Both the position numbers and the translations under genes were made by a program. The notes under the pieces were generated by a model. The model ran no database searches. It saw only the letters and a list, made by a program, of their open reading frames with translations, and had not been told where the DNA came from. 64,000 bases of DNA from Alteromonas sp. KC3 (GTDB lineage Bacteria; Pseudomonadota; Gammaproteobacteria; Enterobacterales; Alteromonadaceae): the NCBI RefSeq assembly GCF_016756315.1, contig NZ_AP024235.1:1426001-1490000 (forward strand). Direction: 5' to 3'. This document shows positions 55,753 through 64,000 of this stretch, piece after piece (positions within the stretch are counted from its first letter, which is position 1; each line of letters opens with the position of its first letter).

Positions 55753-56493
55753 CTAGCGTGCAAACCCACCTAAAGGCTTCAACAATAGGGGAGATAGCGC
55801 CGAATGCTGTTTCCTAATAGAACTAGGAAGGTTGCCAAGGTGAACCATTCGGGTAGGCGTAGCGGCTGCAATCCATCTGTCAGCGTGATCGTTCCAATTT
55901 TGAATGTGAATATTGCAAGCTTCTTCATCTAAGAAGCGCTCGTAGACCAATATGTCGCCGTCGTCAGACATGTAGTATTGATAGTTCAATGTTCCAATTT
56001 CTGTTTTGGCTCGGGCCACTTGCGATAGCATTACTTCGCGAAAATTTTCAAGTTGACCTGGATTTAATTTAGCTTCAACAATCCAGCCGAAGTTTTCGAA
56101 TGCTGTGGCATTGTCTGGACGCGCAGGGCTACTTGGTGCATTTTCTCTAGCGAAGCCTCCAAATGGCTTTAACCAAAGAGGGCTTAACGCGCTGTGTCGC
56201 TCACGAACATCTTCAGGTAAGTCGCCAAGGTGAACCATCCGAGTAGGATTGGCCGCTGAAGTCCAGCGTTCAGCATGTGCATCCCAGTTTTCTATATGCT
56301 CGTGAGAAGCGGCCGCATCAGTGAAACGCTCGTAAACTAAAATATCGCCATCATCAGACATATAGTATTGATAGTTAAGTGTACCTTGCTCATTCGTTGC
56401 CTGTTTAACTTGCGATTGCATCACCGACTTGAAGTTATCTAGTTCTCCATCATTAAGTTTTGCTTCAACAATCCATCCAAAATTAGTGAACAT
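55753..56493 (-). CDS. Tandem ABM-domain protein (internal duplication)
   Basis: 246 residues made of two near-identical halves (about 1-120 and 131-246). Each begins FGWIVEAKL and contains YQYYMSDDGDILVYERF and PTRMVHLG; the second ends KPLGGFAR where the first has KPFGGFAR. Each half has the ferredoxin-like fold of the antibiotic biosynthesis monooxygenase (ABM) family, normally a single-domain dimer. The fusion would be a covalent dimer. GGGAG lies 8 bases before the ATG. It heads the operon with the SMP-30-like gene. Confidence 0.85.
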   Translation of the reverse strand: MFTNFGWIVEAKLNDGELDNFKSVMQSQVKQATNEQGTLNYQYYMSDDGDILVYERFTDAAASHEHIENWDAHAERWTSAANPTRMVHLGDLPEDVRERHSALSPLWLKPFGGFARENAPSSPARPDNATAFENFGWIVEAKLNPGQLENFREVMLSQVARAKTEIGTLNYQYYMSDDGDILVYERFLDEEACNIHIQNWNDHADRWIAAATPTRMVHLGNLPSSIRKQHSALSPLLLKPLGGFAR

Positions 56494-56751
56494 ACTATTT
56501 CTCCCGTTATGATTGCTTATCCACCGTCCACATCAAATCAAGCCGCCTGTGGTTGTGAACGTTAGCGAGATATGGCCGCTAGTGCGGCAATCTCTATCGA
56601 CAACAGAAGTCTAACAATGAAGTTTTATGCTGATAATTGACCTTTATATACAATCACTAGGTAGTTTTTGTTGGTAATGAGCGGCTGTATCGAATAATAA
56701 CTGTAAGAATTTAGAATGGGGTCGGAATGACTGACGTTGTTACTCGTTATG

Positions 56752-57702
56752 CTAAAACTGCCACAAAAACTGTGTTTCTTTTTCCGAACGCGCCCATAGC
56801 TTTGTTAGTACTTTCTCATTAACAACAAAGTCCTCTAGCTTGCATTCTCCAACCGGACCGCCAAAGTTCATTAGCCCTGTCGGTCCATAATATGCGCGCT
56901 GTTTAAGGTTTTCTTCCGTGGCACACATAACTTCAGGGTAAGCGCCTTTTTCTGCAGACTGCGCTAACCCTATTTTCACCATAACAGCCCAAGAGAAACG
57001 CGTTGCAAAGTTGGCACTTTCCCTAATGAGAGTGGTATTTGAAGCTCCCGGGTGACACACAAATACTTTCACTTGTTTGTTGTGTTCCATAACCTTGTTT
57101 TGCAGTTCAAATGCAAACATCATTTGAGCCAGTTTACTTTGGCTATATACCTTGTTGGGGTGGTAATTTTCGTTCCAATTCATATCATCGAATTGGATAG
57201 TCTTGAGGCCCATTTTATGACCTTCGCTCGACACAACTACAATTCGCCCCTTAGATTCATTTATTCGTTCAAAAAGAAGGCCACACAATAAAAAGTGTCC
57301 GTAGTGATTCACGCCTAGTTGGCTTTCAAAGCCGTCTTCGGTAAATTGTTGAGAAGATATCTGCGCAATAGCTGCATTACAAATAAGTGCATCAATAGTC
57401 GAAACCTCACTTAAGATTTCTTTTGCGGACTGTCTTACAGAGGCAAGACTGCTCAGGTCAAGGTGTATATAACTTACGCTGGCGCTACTACCAAATTCTT
57501 GTTTTAACCGAGCAATAGCGTCATGAGATCTGCTAGGGCTGCGATTTAACATGACAACCTTTGCGTCCTTCGAAAGTAAAATACGTGCTGCTTCGAACCC
57601 TGCTCCTGTGTTCGCGCCCGTGATCAAAAATGTTTTATCATTTACATTTTTCATTCGCGAAGGCGTCCAACCGCCTTTTCCAAATAGATTATTTTTTGCC
57701 AT
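56752..57702 (-). CDS. SDR-family oxidoreductase
   Basis: 316 residues from the ATG at 57702 (MAKNNLFGKGGW). SDR motifs: TGANTGAG cofactor loop, CNAA in place of NNAG, Ser in VVVSSEGHK and YSQSKLA. The pattern DLSSLASVRQSAKEI is that of the retinol-dehydrogenase/WWOX-like group. The frame from 57810 is rejected as too long for the family. It is divergent from the AraC gene at 57895, which may control it. Confidence 0.88.
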   Translation of the reverse strand: MAKNNLFGKGGWTPSRMKNVNDKTFLITGANTGAGFEAARILLSKDAKVVMLNRSPSRSHDAIARLKQEFGSSASVSYIHLDLSSLASVRQSAKEILSEVSTIDALICNAAIAQISSQQFTEDGFESQLGVNHYGHFLLCGLLFERINESKGRIVVVSSEGHKMGLKTIQFDDMNWNENYHPNKVYSQSKLAQMMFAFELQNKVMEHNKQVKVFVCHPGASNTTLIRESANFATRFSWAVMVKIGLAQSAEKGAYPEVMCATEENLKQRAYYGPTGLMNFGGPVGECKLEDFVVNEKVLTKLWARSEKETQFLWQF

Positions 57703-57894
57703 TTCGCTTAAAACCTTATATCGCGTTGTGATAAGTATATTTGCAATATAATGATTAGTGTGTTGCTGAACTAGGCGATATTCACTTGAAAATTTGCCTA
57801 ATCGTATCACTATGTTGCTCCGGTGAACGGTTGGTGTTAGGTTTTAATTCAAGTGCACAACGTAAATAATTGATGAGGCTGTGGCCTTTAAACA

Positions 57895-58791
57895 ATGAGT
57901 AAAGCATTAATAAAACAGTTAATTGAAGACACGGTGAAGCATAGCGGCCTGTATGAAACAGGTATTGAAGGCGTTCAGCTTTTTAAGATAACACAGCCAA
58001 TAGAATGCGCGCCGGTTGTATATGAACCCTCACTGACAGCCATAGTATGTGGAAGTAAAGAAGCGATCTTAAATGGTGAAAACCATGAGTTTAATACCAG
58101 TAAGTACACCTGCTGTACTATGTCGATGCCTGTCGAAGCGGGTATCCCCAATGCTTCTGAAGAGAGTCCTCTCCTTGGGGTATACATCTCACTAGATAGT
58201 AGAATAATGACTGATTTAGCCATCGAGTTTGACAGTGCAGGTGGCAAGGTCTGTCAAGCGAATGGAGTAAATACGCCATCAGGCATTGTTTCAGCCAAGT
58301 GGGATGCCGACTTTTCTGATGCGTTATATCGCTTGCTTTTGCTTATCGATAATACTACCGACACCGCTATATTATCGCGCAGTCGTTTGCGAGAGGTGTA
58401 TTACGCGGTGTTGAAAGGGGAGGCTGGAAGTGTAGTACGACGCAGTTTCGCCCCGGGAAATGCTGTTGTAAAAGCTATCGAATATCTTGCCACTCATGTG
58501 GGGAAAAACATCACTATAGCGGATGTGGCCAGTAAAGTAGGAATGAGTAAGGCAGTGTTTCATCGTAAATTCAAACAAGCCACTAATATGTCGCCGATTC
58601 AGTTTGTGAAATCTATGAGACTAAATAACGCCGCGAAGCAGATTGCGGCAGGAACAAATGTTGGTTTGGCAGCACTTGAGGTGGGTTATGTAAGTTCATC
58701 TCAATTTAGTCGCGACTTTAAACGTATGTATGGCCTGTCGCCAAAACAATGGGAAAAAGAAAATAGATCGAAGGCTGCAACTTCGTTGTAG
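57895..58791 (+). CDS. AraC family transcriptional regulator
   Basis: 298 residues. An N-terminal AraC_N-type sensor domain (VVYEPSLTAIVCGSKEAIL; LGVYISLDSR) is followed by two C-terminal helix-turn-helices (VGMSKAVFHRKFK and VGYVSSSQFSRDFKRMYG). Members of this group often activate a divergent oxidoreductase, here the SDR at 56752. Confidence 0.92.
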   Translation: MSKALIKQLIEDTVKHSGLYETGIEGVQLFKITQPIECAPVVYEPSLTAIVCGSKEAILNGENHEFNTSKYTCCTMSMPVEAGIPNASEESPLLGVYISLDSRIMTDLAIEFDSAGGKVCQANGVNTPSGIVSAKWDADFSDALYRLLLLIDNTTDTAILSRSRLREVYYAVLKGEAGSVVRRSFAPGNAVVKAIEYLATHVGKNITIADVASKVGMSKAVFHRKFKQATNMSPIQFVKSMRLNNAAKQIAAGTNVGLAALEVGYVSSSQFSRDFKRMYGLSPKQWEKENRSKAATSL

Positions 58792-58841
58792 TAGATATGT
58801 GAAAGTCACGCCTGAGCCTATCACCTCATGCGTAAGGAAAC

Positions 58842-58880
58842 AAAAAAGCCCGCGGTAGTTAGCTACCGCGGGCTTTCTTT
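58842..58880. terminator. Bidirectional terminator
   Basis: AAAGCCCGCGGTAG/CTACCGCGGGCTTT stem flanked by A- and T-runs, between the convergent AraC and asnS genes. Confidence 0.93.
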
Positions 58881-58892
58881 TATTAGGAACGC

Positions 58893-60290
58893 TTAGAAGC
58901 TAGCGTTGCCCGGTGTACGAGGGAATGGAATAACGTCACGTACGTTTTGCATACCTGTAACATAGGCAACAAGACGCTCGAAACCAAGACCGAAACCTGA
59001 GTGAGGAACAGTGCCGTAACGGCGAAGGTCGCGATACCATGCGTAATCTTCTTTCGATAGGCCCATTTCATCAAGACGTGCATCGAAAACATCTAGGCGC
59101 TCTTCACGTTGTGAGCCACCAATAATCTCACCAATACCCGGCGCAAGCACGTCCATTGCAGCAACCGTTTTACCGTCATCGTTAATGCGCATATAGAACG
59201 CTTTAATATCTTTCGGGTAGTTCTGCATGATAATTGGCGCGCCAACGTGCTCTTCTGCTAGGTAACGCTCGTGCTCAGACGAAAGGTCGATTCCCCATTC
59301 AACAGGGAATTCAAAGTCTTTGCCGCAGTTTTGCAAGATTTCGATAGCATCGGTGTAATCCATGCGTACGAAATCTGAGTTAACTAGCTTTTCTAGACGT
59401 TCAATTGCATCTTTCTTGATGCGCTGCGCGAAGAAAGCCATGTCATCTGGCAGTTCTTCTAGTACCGCTTTACAAACGTACTTCAGCATATCTTCTGCTA
59501 GTTGTGCCACATCTTTAAGTTCAGCAAAAGCCACTTCTGGCTCAATCATCCAGAACTCTGCAAGGTGACGAGAAGTGTTAGAGTTTTCTGCGCGGAACGT
59601 AGGCCCAAACGTATATACTTTCGACATTGCAGTGCAGTAAGTCTCAACGTTAAGCTGACCTGATACCGTTAGGTAGGTTTCTTTTCCGAAGAAGTCTTCT
59701 GAATAATCAACGTTACCTTTGTCGTCACGCGGAATGTTCATCATATCAAGTGTTGATACGCGGAACATCTCACCAGCACCTTCGGTGTCACTCGCGGTAA
59801 GAATTGGCGTAGAGATCCAAAAGTAACCTTTTTCGTGGAAGAAGCGGTGAATTGCTTGAGACAAGCAGTTTCTCACACGTGTTACTGCGCCAATAACGTT
59901 GGTACGCGGGCGAAGGTGTGCGTATTCACGTAAATACTCAATGCTGTGGCGTTTTGCTGCCATTGGATAAGTGTCTGGGTTTTCTACCCAGCCCAAAATC
60001 TCTATGTCTGTTGCATCGATTTCAACTGACTGACCTTGGCCTTGAGACTCTTTAACCGTGCCTGTTACAGACAGAGAACAGCCTGCCGTCAAACGCTGAA
60101 CGTCGGCGTAATTTGACAGAGAATTTAGCGCAATAACCTGTACAGGATCGAAGCAGCTACCATCGTGTAGTGCAATAAATGATAAACCTGCTTTTGAGTC
60201 TCGGCGTGTTCTTACCCAACCTTTTACGGTTACCGATTCGCCAACGGCGTACTTACCCTTAAGTACGTCAACTACGGGCGCATGCGTCAT
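58893..60290 (-). CDS. asnS: Asparaginyl-tRNA synthetase
   Basis: 465 residues. It charges tRNA-Asn with asparagine. An N-terminal OB fold (about 15-110) binds the anticodon. The class II core shows motif 2 ([20 protein letters not shown]) and motif 3 ([13 protein letters not shown]). The HLAEFWM segment distinguishes it from aspartyl-tRNA synthetase. Length matches E. coli AsnS (466). Confidence 0.97.
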   Translation of the reverse strand: MTHAPVVDVLKGKYAVGESVTVKGWVRTRRDSKAGLSFIALHDGSCFDPVQVIALNSLSNYADVQRLTAGCSLSVTGTVKESQGQGQSVEIDATDIEILGWVENPDTYPMAAKRHSIEYLREYAHLRPRTNVIGAVTRVRNCLSQAIHRFFHEKGYFWISTPILTASDTEGAGEMFRVSTLDMMNIPRDDKGNVDYSEDFFGKETYLTVSGQLNVETYCTAMSKVYTFGPTFRAENSNTSRHLAEFWMIEPEVAFAELKDVAQLAEDMLKYVCKAVLEELPDDMAFFAQRIKKDAIERLEKLVNSDFVRMDYTDAIEILQNCGKDFEFPVEWGIDLSSEHERYLAEEHVGAPIIMQNYPKDIKAFYMRINDDGKTVAAMDVLAPGIGEIIGGSQREERLDVFDARLDEMGLSKEDYAWYRDLRRYGTVPHSGFGLGFERLVAYVTGMQNVRDVIPFPRTPGNASF

Positions 60291-60554
60291 GTTAATTTCT
60301 CCGTCTTACTAATTTTATGTTGTTGCTCTCTACTAAGTGATATTCAACAACACAGTGCAAAATGCACGAAAACTTGTTTTATGGTCAATGTTCTGGATTG
60401 CTGTGCCGATAAAAAACACAAACCTAGCTAGGCATTTTTACGTATTCATACCTAGAAGCATGCTATGGTGGTGTAAAAATAGACAAAAAGGCACAATCCA
60501 CTAGCACGCTAGTATACTCAACCTTAAGCGGGATGCCAGAGAACAGAGTGACAA

Positions 60555-61028
60555 ATGGGAAATAAAAACAGTTCATCATCACCAAATTCACCGTTGACTT
60601 CACCAACGGGTGACAACTTGTCATCTCGTAAAGACGAAAAGCCTGATATTGTCACCTACGAAATGCTGGCCGAAAGGCGCTCGACACCTCGCTCGCAAAC
60701 AACATTTTATAAAGTGATGCTGGGTCTAAATATCTTAGGCTGGGTAGGACTGGTTGTTGTGTTAATTCTATTTCACTATGCGCGGCCAGACTTTATAAGC
60801 GGGGTGCAAGAATATTGGGGCATAGAAGGGGATACATCCTGGTCTCAAACTCACGTTAACGCTATGACAGTGATGCTTTTGGTGTGTTTAGCGTTAAGTT
60901 TGGTGAGTATTGTAATGAGAGCAAAGCGAACTCGACGAGAAAACGATAATTTTGGTGTGAACTTGATTGTGCTCATAGCGATAGTAGCTATCAGTTTAGT
61001 CACTGTAGCTACTACGCTAGGCTTTTAG
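60555..61028 (+). CDS. Small membrane protein with disordered N-terminus, unknown
   Basis: 157 residues. A Ser/Asn/Pro-rich cytoplasmic N-terminus of about 50 residues is followed by two helices (about 56-76 and 104-122) and a third near the end (FGVNLIVLIAIVAISLVTVA). No family recognised. It ends 9 bp before the antiporter gene, convergently, with no hairpin between them. Confidence 0.6.
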   Translation: MGNKNSSSSPNSPLTSPTGDNLSSRKDEKPDIVTYEMLAERRSTPRSQTTFYKVMLGLNILGWVGLVVVLILFHYARPDFISGVQEYWGIEGDTSWSQTHVNAMTVMLLVCLALSLVSIVMRAKRTRRENDNFGVNLIVLIAIVAISLVTVATTLGF

Positions 61029-61037
61029 CATAACTTG

Positions 61038-62006
61038 TTAAATGAACGCAGCCTGTATCAACCAGTAAGTATAAGCGGCATACGCGACAACGAATGCGCC
61101 GCCTTCTAGCCTATTTAAGCGGCCCTGACGCTTAATGCCAATACAGAAGATAAATAGTGCGACAGTTGATGCCAGCATAACAACCACATCGCGATACAAA
61201 AAGTCTGCACTGACTGCCATTGGCTGAATGGTGCCAGCAATACCGACTACCGCAAGCGTGTTAAACATATTTGACCCGATGACATTCCCGATAGCGAGGT
61301 CGTGCTCTCCCTTGCGCACTGCCATCAATGATGATGCAAGCTCTGGCAGTGATGTGCCGATGGCAATAACAGTAAGGCCAATAATCGTATCGCTAACACC
61401 GAAAAAGGTAGCTACTTCAACCGCGCCCCATACCAGCATTCGCGAGCTTGCTACCAGTAATAATAAACCGGCAATTAACCACATTACGTGGGTTTTTACC
61501 GTACCTTCGGTTGCATTAATTTCGTCGCTGTATTCAGACGCCAGCGCATCGCTATCACCTTTCATACCGTGATATATGCTCCATGAAATAAGCAACACAA
61601 AAAGACCAAGCAATGAAAAGGCGTCGTCTTTTGATACTTGTTGGTCAAGTACCTGCCATGCAGCAAAAAAGGTGATGCCAAGCAATACAGGCAATTCTTT
61701 TTTGATAATTTCTGATTTGACGGCAATAGGGCTTATTACGGCGGTGATACCCAGAATAAGCATGACATTGGCAATGTTCGAGCCATATGCATTACCTAAT
61801 GCAATGCCAGAATTTCCCTGAATGGCGGCAAAAATAGACACGATAATTTCGGGAGCTGACGTGCCGAAACCAATGATGAGCATACCAATCAGCAACGGTG
61901 ACACACCAAAGTGATTAGCAACAGAAGCCGCGCCACCTACAAATTTGCCCGCACTCCATAACAATACAGGTAACCCGATTGCAATAGCCAAACTGGCCAA
62001 TAACAT
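61038..62006 (-). CDS. Calcium/sodium antiporter (CaCA family, YrbG-like)
   Basis: 322 residues with ten helices and the two inverted alpha-repeats of the CaCA family: GFGTSAPEIIVS with GNAYGSNIANV, and AIGTSLPELASS with GNVIGSNMFNTL. These carry the Glu and Ser/Asn cation ligands. Inner-membrane Na+/Ca2+ (or K+) exchanger. Length matches E. coli YrbG. It is monocistronic here. Confidence 0.93.
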   Translation of the reverse strand: MLLASLAIAIGLPVLLWSAGKFVGGAASVANHFGVSPLLIGMLIIGFGTSAPEIIVSIFAAIQGNSGIALGNAYGSNIANVMLILGITAVISPIAVKSEIIKKELPVLLGITFFAAWQVLDQQVSKDDAFSLLGLFVLLISWSIYHGMKGDSDALASEYSDEINATEGTVKTHVMWLIAGLLLLVASSRMLVWGAVEVATFFGVSDTIIGLTVIAIGTSLPELASSLMAVRKGEHDLAIGNVIGSNMFNTLAVVGIAGTIQPMAVSADFLYRDVVVMLASTVALFIFCIGIKRQGRLNRLEGGAFVVAYAAYTYWLIQAAFI

Positions 62007-62290
62007 ACCTACTCCTTAAATCTATATGTTTTGCTTCGCGACGACTAACGATAACACAAGCGCTTATAAAAACAGGTCAACACGATGATAAGTATCCTTC
62101 CAAATGAGTAAACATTTTTGTTCATCATTGCATCAGTTTTCGTTGTCTTAACGATGAAAAAAAGCCGTGCTGATAATGCTATGCAAAGTTCAAGTTAAGC
62201 GTAAACTCAGCGCTGTTTTAAATGCGATTGCAATTTGCGCAATAGCAACTTTAATTGTAACTGACAACACACTTTTTAGAAGCGAATTAC

Positions 62291-63778
62291 ATGCACAATA
62301 CACTGATTGTTACTGATGATGTTACTCCTTTTTGTAACACAGCTTTAACTGTGCTTACTTTTCAAGACTACCTTGCAGAGTTCCCAAAACTGAACGAACC
62401 CAAAACACGCGTAATAAACTTATGCGATACCTCGCGTTATTTAAGCGAAGGGTATTACTGTTCACTATTGGCGCAAGCAAGAAGTCACTCTGTTTTGCCA
62501 TCGGTAAATACCATTAATGATCTGCGCATGGCAGAAGAGAAAAGTATTGATCGTATCGTGTTCTCGGTATCAGCAACACAAGACAACGCCGAGCTTAGTG
62601 AAGAACCTTTATTAGTACTGTTCGGTGAAGTGAAAGATCAGCGTTTTAAGCGTCTTGCAAGACAAGCGTTTGAAAAGTACCCGTGCCCTGTATTGTTGTT
62701 AACGCCCACTATTACGCAAACAAAAACGTTAGCGAAAGGGGCGGGCAAAGTTCAAATTGAAGGGGTGGCAAGCGTACAGGCTAAAGCGTTCAATGAGTTA
62801 TCCGACAAGCAACAGGTTCGTTTTATTGAACAGCTAGTTGCATACACTAAGATTCAGTGGCGGGCGAGTAAGACCAGCAAGAAAGCGCGTTGGGATATGG
62901 CTATTTTAGTAAACCCTGAAGAAAGCACACCGCCAAGCGATGAAAAAGCGATAAAGCACTTTGTCAAAGCTGCAGAGAAGGTGGGCTTTCGCGCTGACGT
63001 AGTAAGTCGATTAAAGCCTGAAGATTTGGGGCATTATGATGCGTTGTTTATTCGTGAAACGACCGCCATTGATCATCATACTTACCGTTTAGCCCGTGCG
63101 GCAGAGCGCGAAGGTATCGTGGTGATGGATGATACTCAGTCTATTTTGCGCTGTTGTAATAAGGTGTTTTTACAAGACGCATTTGCGTATCAAAAAGTCC
63201 CTGCGCCTAAAGCAACCTTTGTATCAAGTGCAAGCGATGAAGTGTGCGAAAAACTGATTAATGACTTTGGGTTGCCTTTGGTACTTAAACTGCCAGAGAG
63301 TTCGTTCTCGCGAGGCGTGCACAAAGCAGAGTCCAAAGAGGCACTAAAACTGAGACTGGAACAAATGTTGTCGGAATCTGCGTTAGTGCTGGTGCAAGAA
63401 TACATCTTCACTGAGTTCGACTGGCGAATTGGTGTGCTTGGCGGCAAGCCTATTTACGCGTGCCAATACTTTATGGTTCGAAACCATTGGCAGATATACA
63501 ACCATCAAGGGGACAGATTTTCTTCGGGTGGTTTTGCCACCATGCCAACCTTTGAAGTACCGAAGCCGGTGCTACAAGCGGCAGTGAAAGCAGCAAAGGT
63601 AGTCGGTGATGGTCTATATGGTGTGGATATAAAACAGGCAGGGAACGCTGTGTACGTAATTGAAGTGAACGATAACCCAAGTATCGATTCAGGTGTAGAA
63701 GACAAATATTTAGGCAAAGAACTGTATGAATTAATCATGCAAGAATTTGCTAACAGGTTGGAGCAAAGAGGGCGATGA
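62291..63778 (+). CDS. RimK-like ATP-grasp ligase with RLAN domain
   Basis: 495 residues. The N-terminal region (about 1-150) looks like the RLAN domain found ahead of RimK-like ligases. The C-terminal ATP-grasp domain (about 215-490) shows LVLKLPESSFSRGV, LVQEYIFTEFDWRIG and the Mg2+-binding IEVNDNPSID. RimK enzymes add glutamate to a peptide carboxylate. This longer two-domain family has unknown substrate. Its stop overlaps the next gene (ATGA). That partner is a GNAT protein, a known conserved pairing. Confidence 0.9.
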   Translation: MHNTLIVTDDVTPFCNTALTVLTFQDYLAEFPKLNEPKTRVINLCDTSRYLSEGYYCSLLAQARSHSVLPSVNTINDLRMAEEKSIDRIVFSVSATQDNAELSEEPLLVLFGEVKDQRFKRLARQAFEKYPCPVLLLTPTITQTKTLAKGAGKVQIEGVASVQAKAFNELSDKQQVRFIEQLVAYTKIQWRASKTSKKARWDMAILVNPEESTPPSDEKAIKHFVKAAEKVGFRADVVSRLKPEDLGHYDALFIRETTAIDHHTYRLARAAEREGIVVMDDTQSILRCCNKVFLQDAFAYQKVPAPKATFVSSASDEVCEKLINDFGLPLVLKLPESSFSRGVHKAESKEALKLRLEQMLSESALVLVQEYIFTEFDWRIGVLGGKPIYACQYFMVRNHWQIYNHQGDRFSSGGFATMPTFEVPKPVLQAAVKAAKVVGDGLYGVDIKQAGNAVYVIEVNDNPSIDSGVEDKYLGKELYELIMQEFANRLEQRGR

Positions 63779-64000
63779 TTCCATCGGCTGAAGTACAATT
63801 TATTGGTGATAGCGCTGCAAAGTCGCAAAACTCGACTGATGTGACACAAGGTATGGCAGCAGCATCGCAGTCTAACAAGGTGCTAGATAGTCAGCCTGGG
63901 CAACTCGCTTTGCGGATTGCCACAACCAGTGATTTGGCTGCACTTCAGCATATCGAGAAAACCTGTTTCACCACAGATAGACTCACTAAGTCGCGCTTTA
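63775..64000 (+). CDS. GNAT acetyltransferase (probable C39-peptidase fusion), 5' part
   Basis: Only the first 75 residues lie in the window. After a 45-residue Ser/Gln-rich leader the GNAT fold begins (LALRIATTSDLAALQHIEKTCF). Its ATG overlaps the RimK-like stop. In related bacteria this position holds a GNAT/peptidase-C39 fusion protein; the C39 part would be outside the window and cannot be confirmed. Confidence 0.7.
   Translation, partial: MIPSAEVQFIGDSAAKSQNSTDVTQGMAAASQSNKVLDSQPGQLALRIATTSDLAALQHIEKTCFTTDRLTKSRF

Noticed and set aside
62176..62316. 46-codon frame (MLCKVQVKRK...) with a hydrophobic core ahead of the RimK-like gene
   Set aside because: No ribosome-binding site and a 26 bp overlap into the next gene. 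Possible leader peptide, but unsupported.

Overview
The window reads as a chromosomal segment of a marine gammaproteobacterium, most likely Alteromonas or a close Alteromonadaceae relative. This is inferred from gene content: nudB-ruvCAB, ybgC-tolQRAB-pal-cpoB, TonB-dependent receptors, paired RND pumps, pqiABC, a RimK-like ATP-grasp gene followed by a GNAT gene, and a tandem tRNA-Lys array. No alignment was run. I see no insertion sequence, CRISPR array, integrase or phage structural gene.

Bases 1-9100 are core genome. They hold the end of nudB, the Holliday-junction genes ruvC, ruvA and ruvB, a predicted small RNA on the minus strand, the Tol-Pal envelope operon, and three nearly identical tRNA-Lys genes. 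The tRNAs are followed by a 133 bp direct repeat that carries the 3' end of a lost fourth tRNA-Lys. nadA and tRNA-Ser(GGA) follow.

Bases 10600-19000 look accessory: many small, AT-rich genes, each with a local regulator. They include a P-loop kinase, TetR/DoxX, a SnoaL-like gene, a small MBOAT-like protein, a YtrA-type GntR module with two operator palindromes, and a LysR gene. Next to the LysR gene are two minus-strand transcription units that share an almost identical 44 bp promoter element, one of them starting with an unlisted 37-residue membrane peptide.

Bases 19300-28200 hold a TonB-dependent receptor, a secreted metzincin-type protease, a three-gene operon of unknown function (24016-26212) built from a duplicated gene plus a helix-hairpin-helix protein, a membrane protein/XRE regulator pair with a palindromic upstream region, and a patatin-like lipase.

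Bases 28300-52300 are mostly metabolism and envelope export: a PanE-like reductase, an RhlE-type helicase, asd, an SDR/LysR pair, a CBS protein, an RND pump with divergent TetR, a Fur-box siderophore receptor, a second RND pump, a diguanylate cyclase, and the pqiABC lipid-transport operon.

Bases 52400-64000 hold a LysR regulator paralogous to the one at 33451, an SMP-30-like lipoprotein operon with an internally duplicated ABM protein, an SDR divergent from an AraC regulator, asnS, a Ca2+/Na+ antiporter, and the RimK-like/GNAT pair cut by the window edge.
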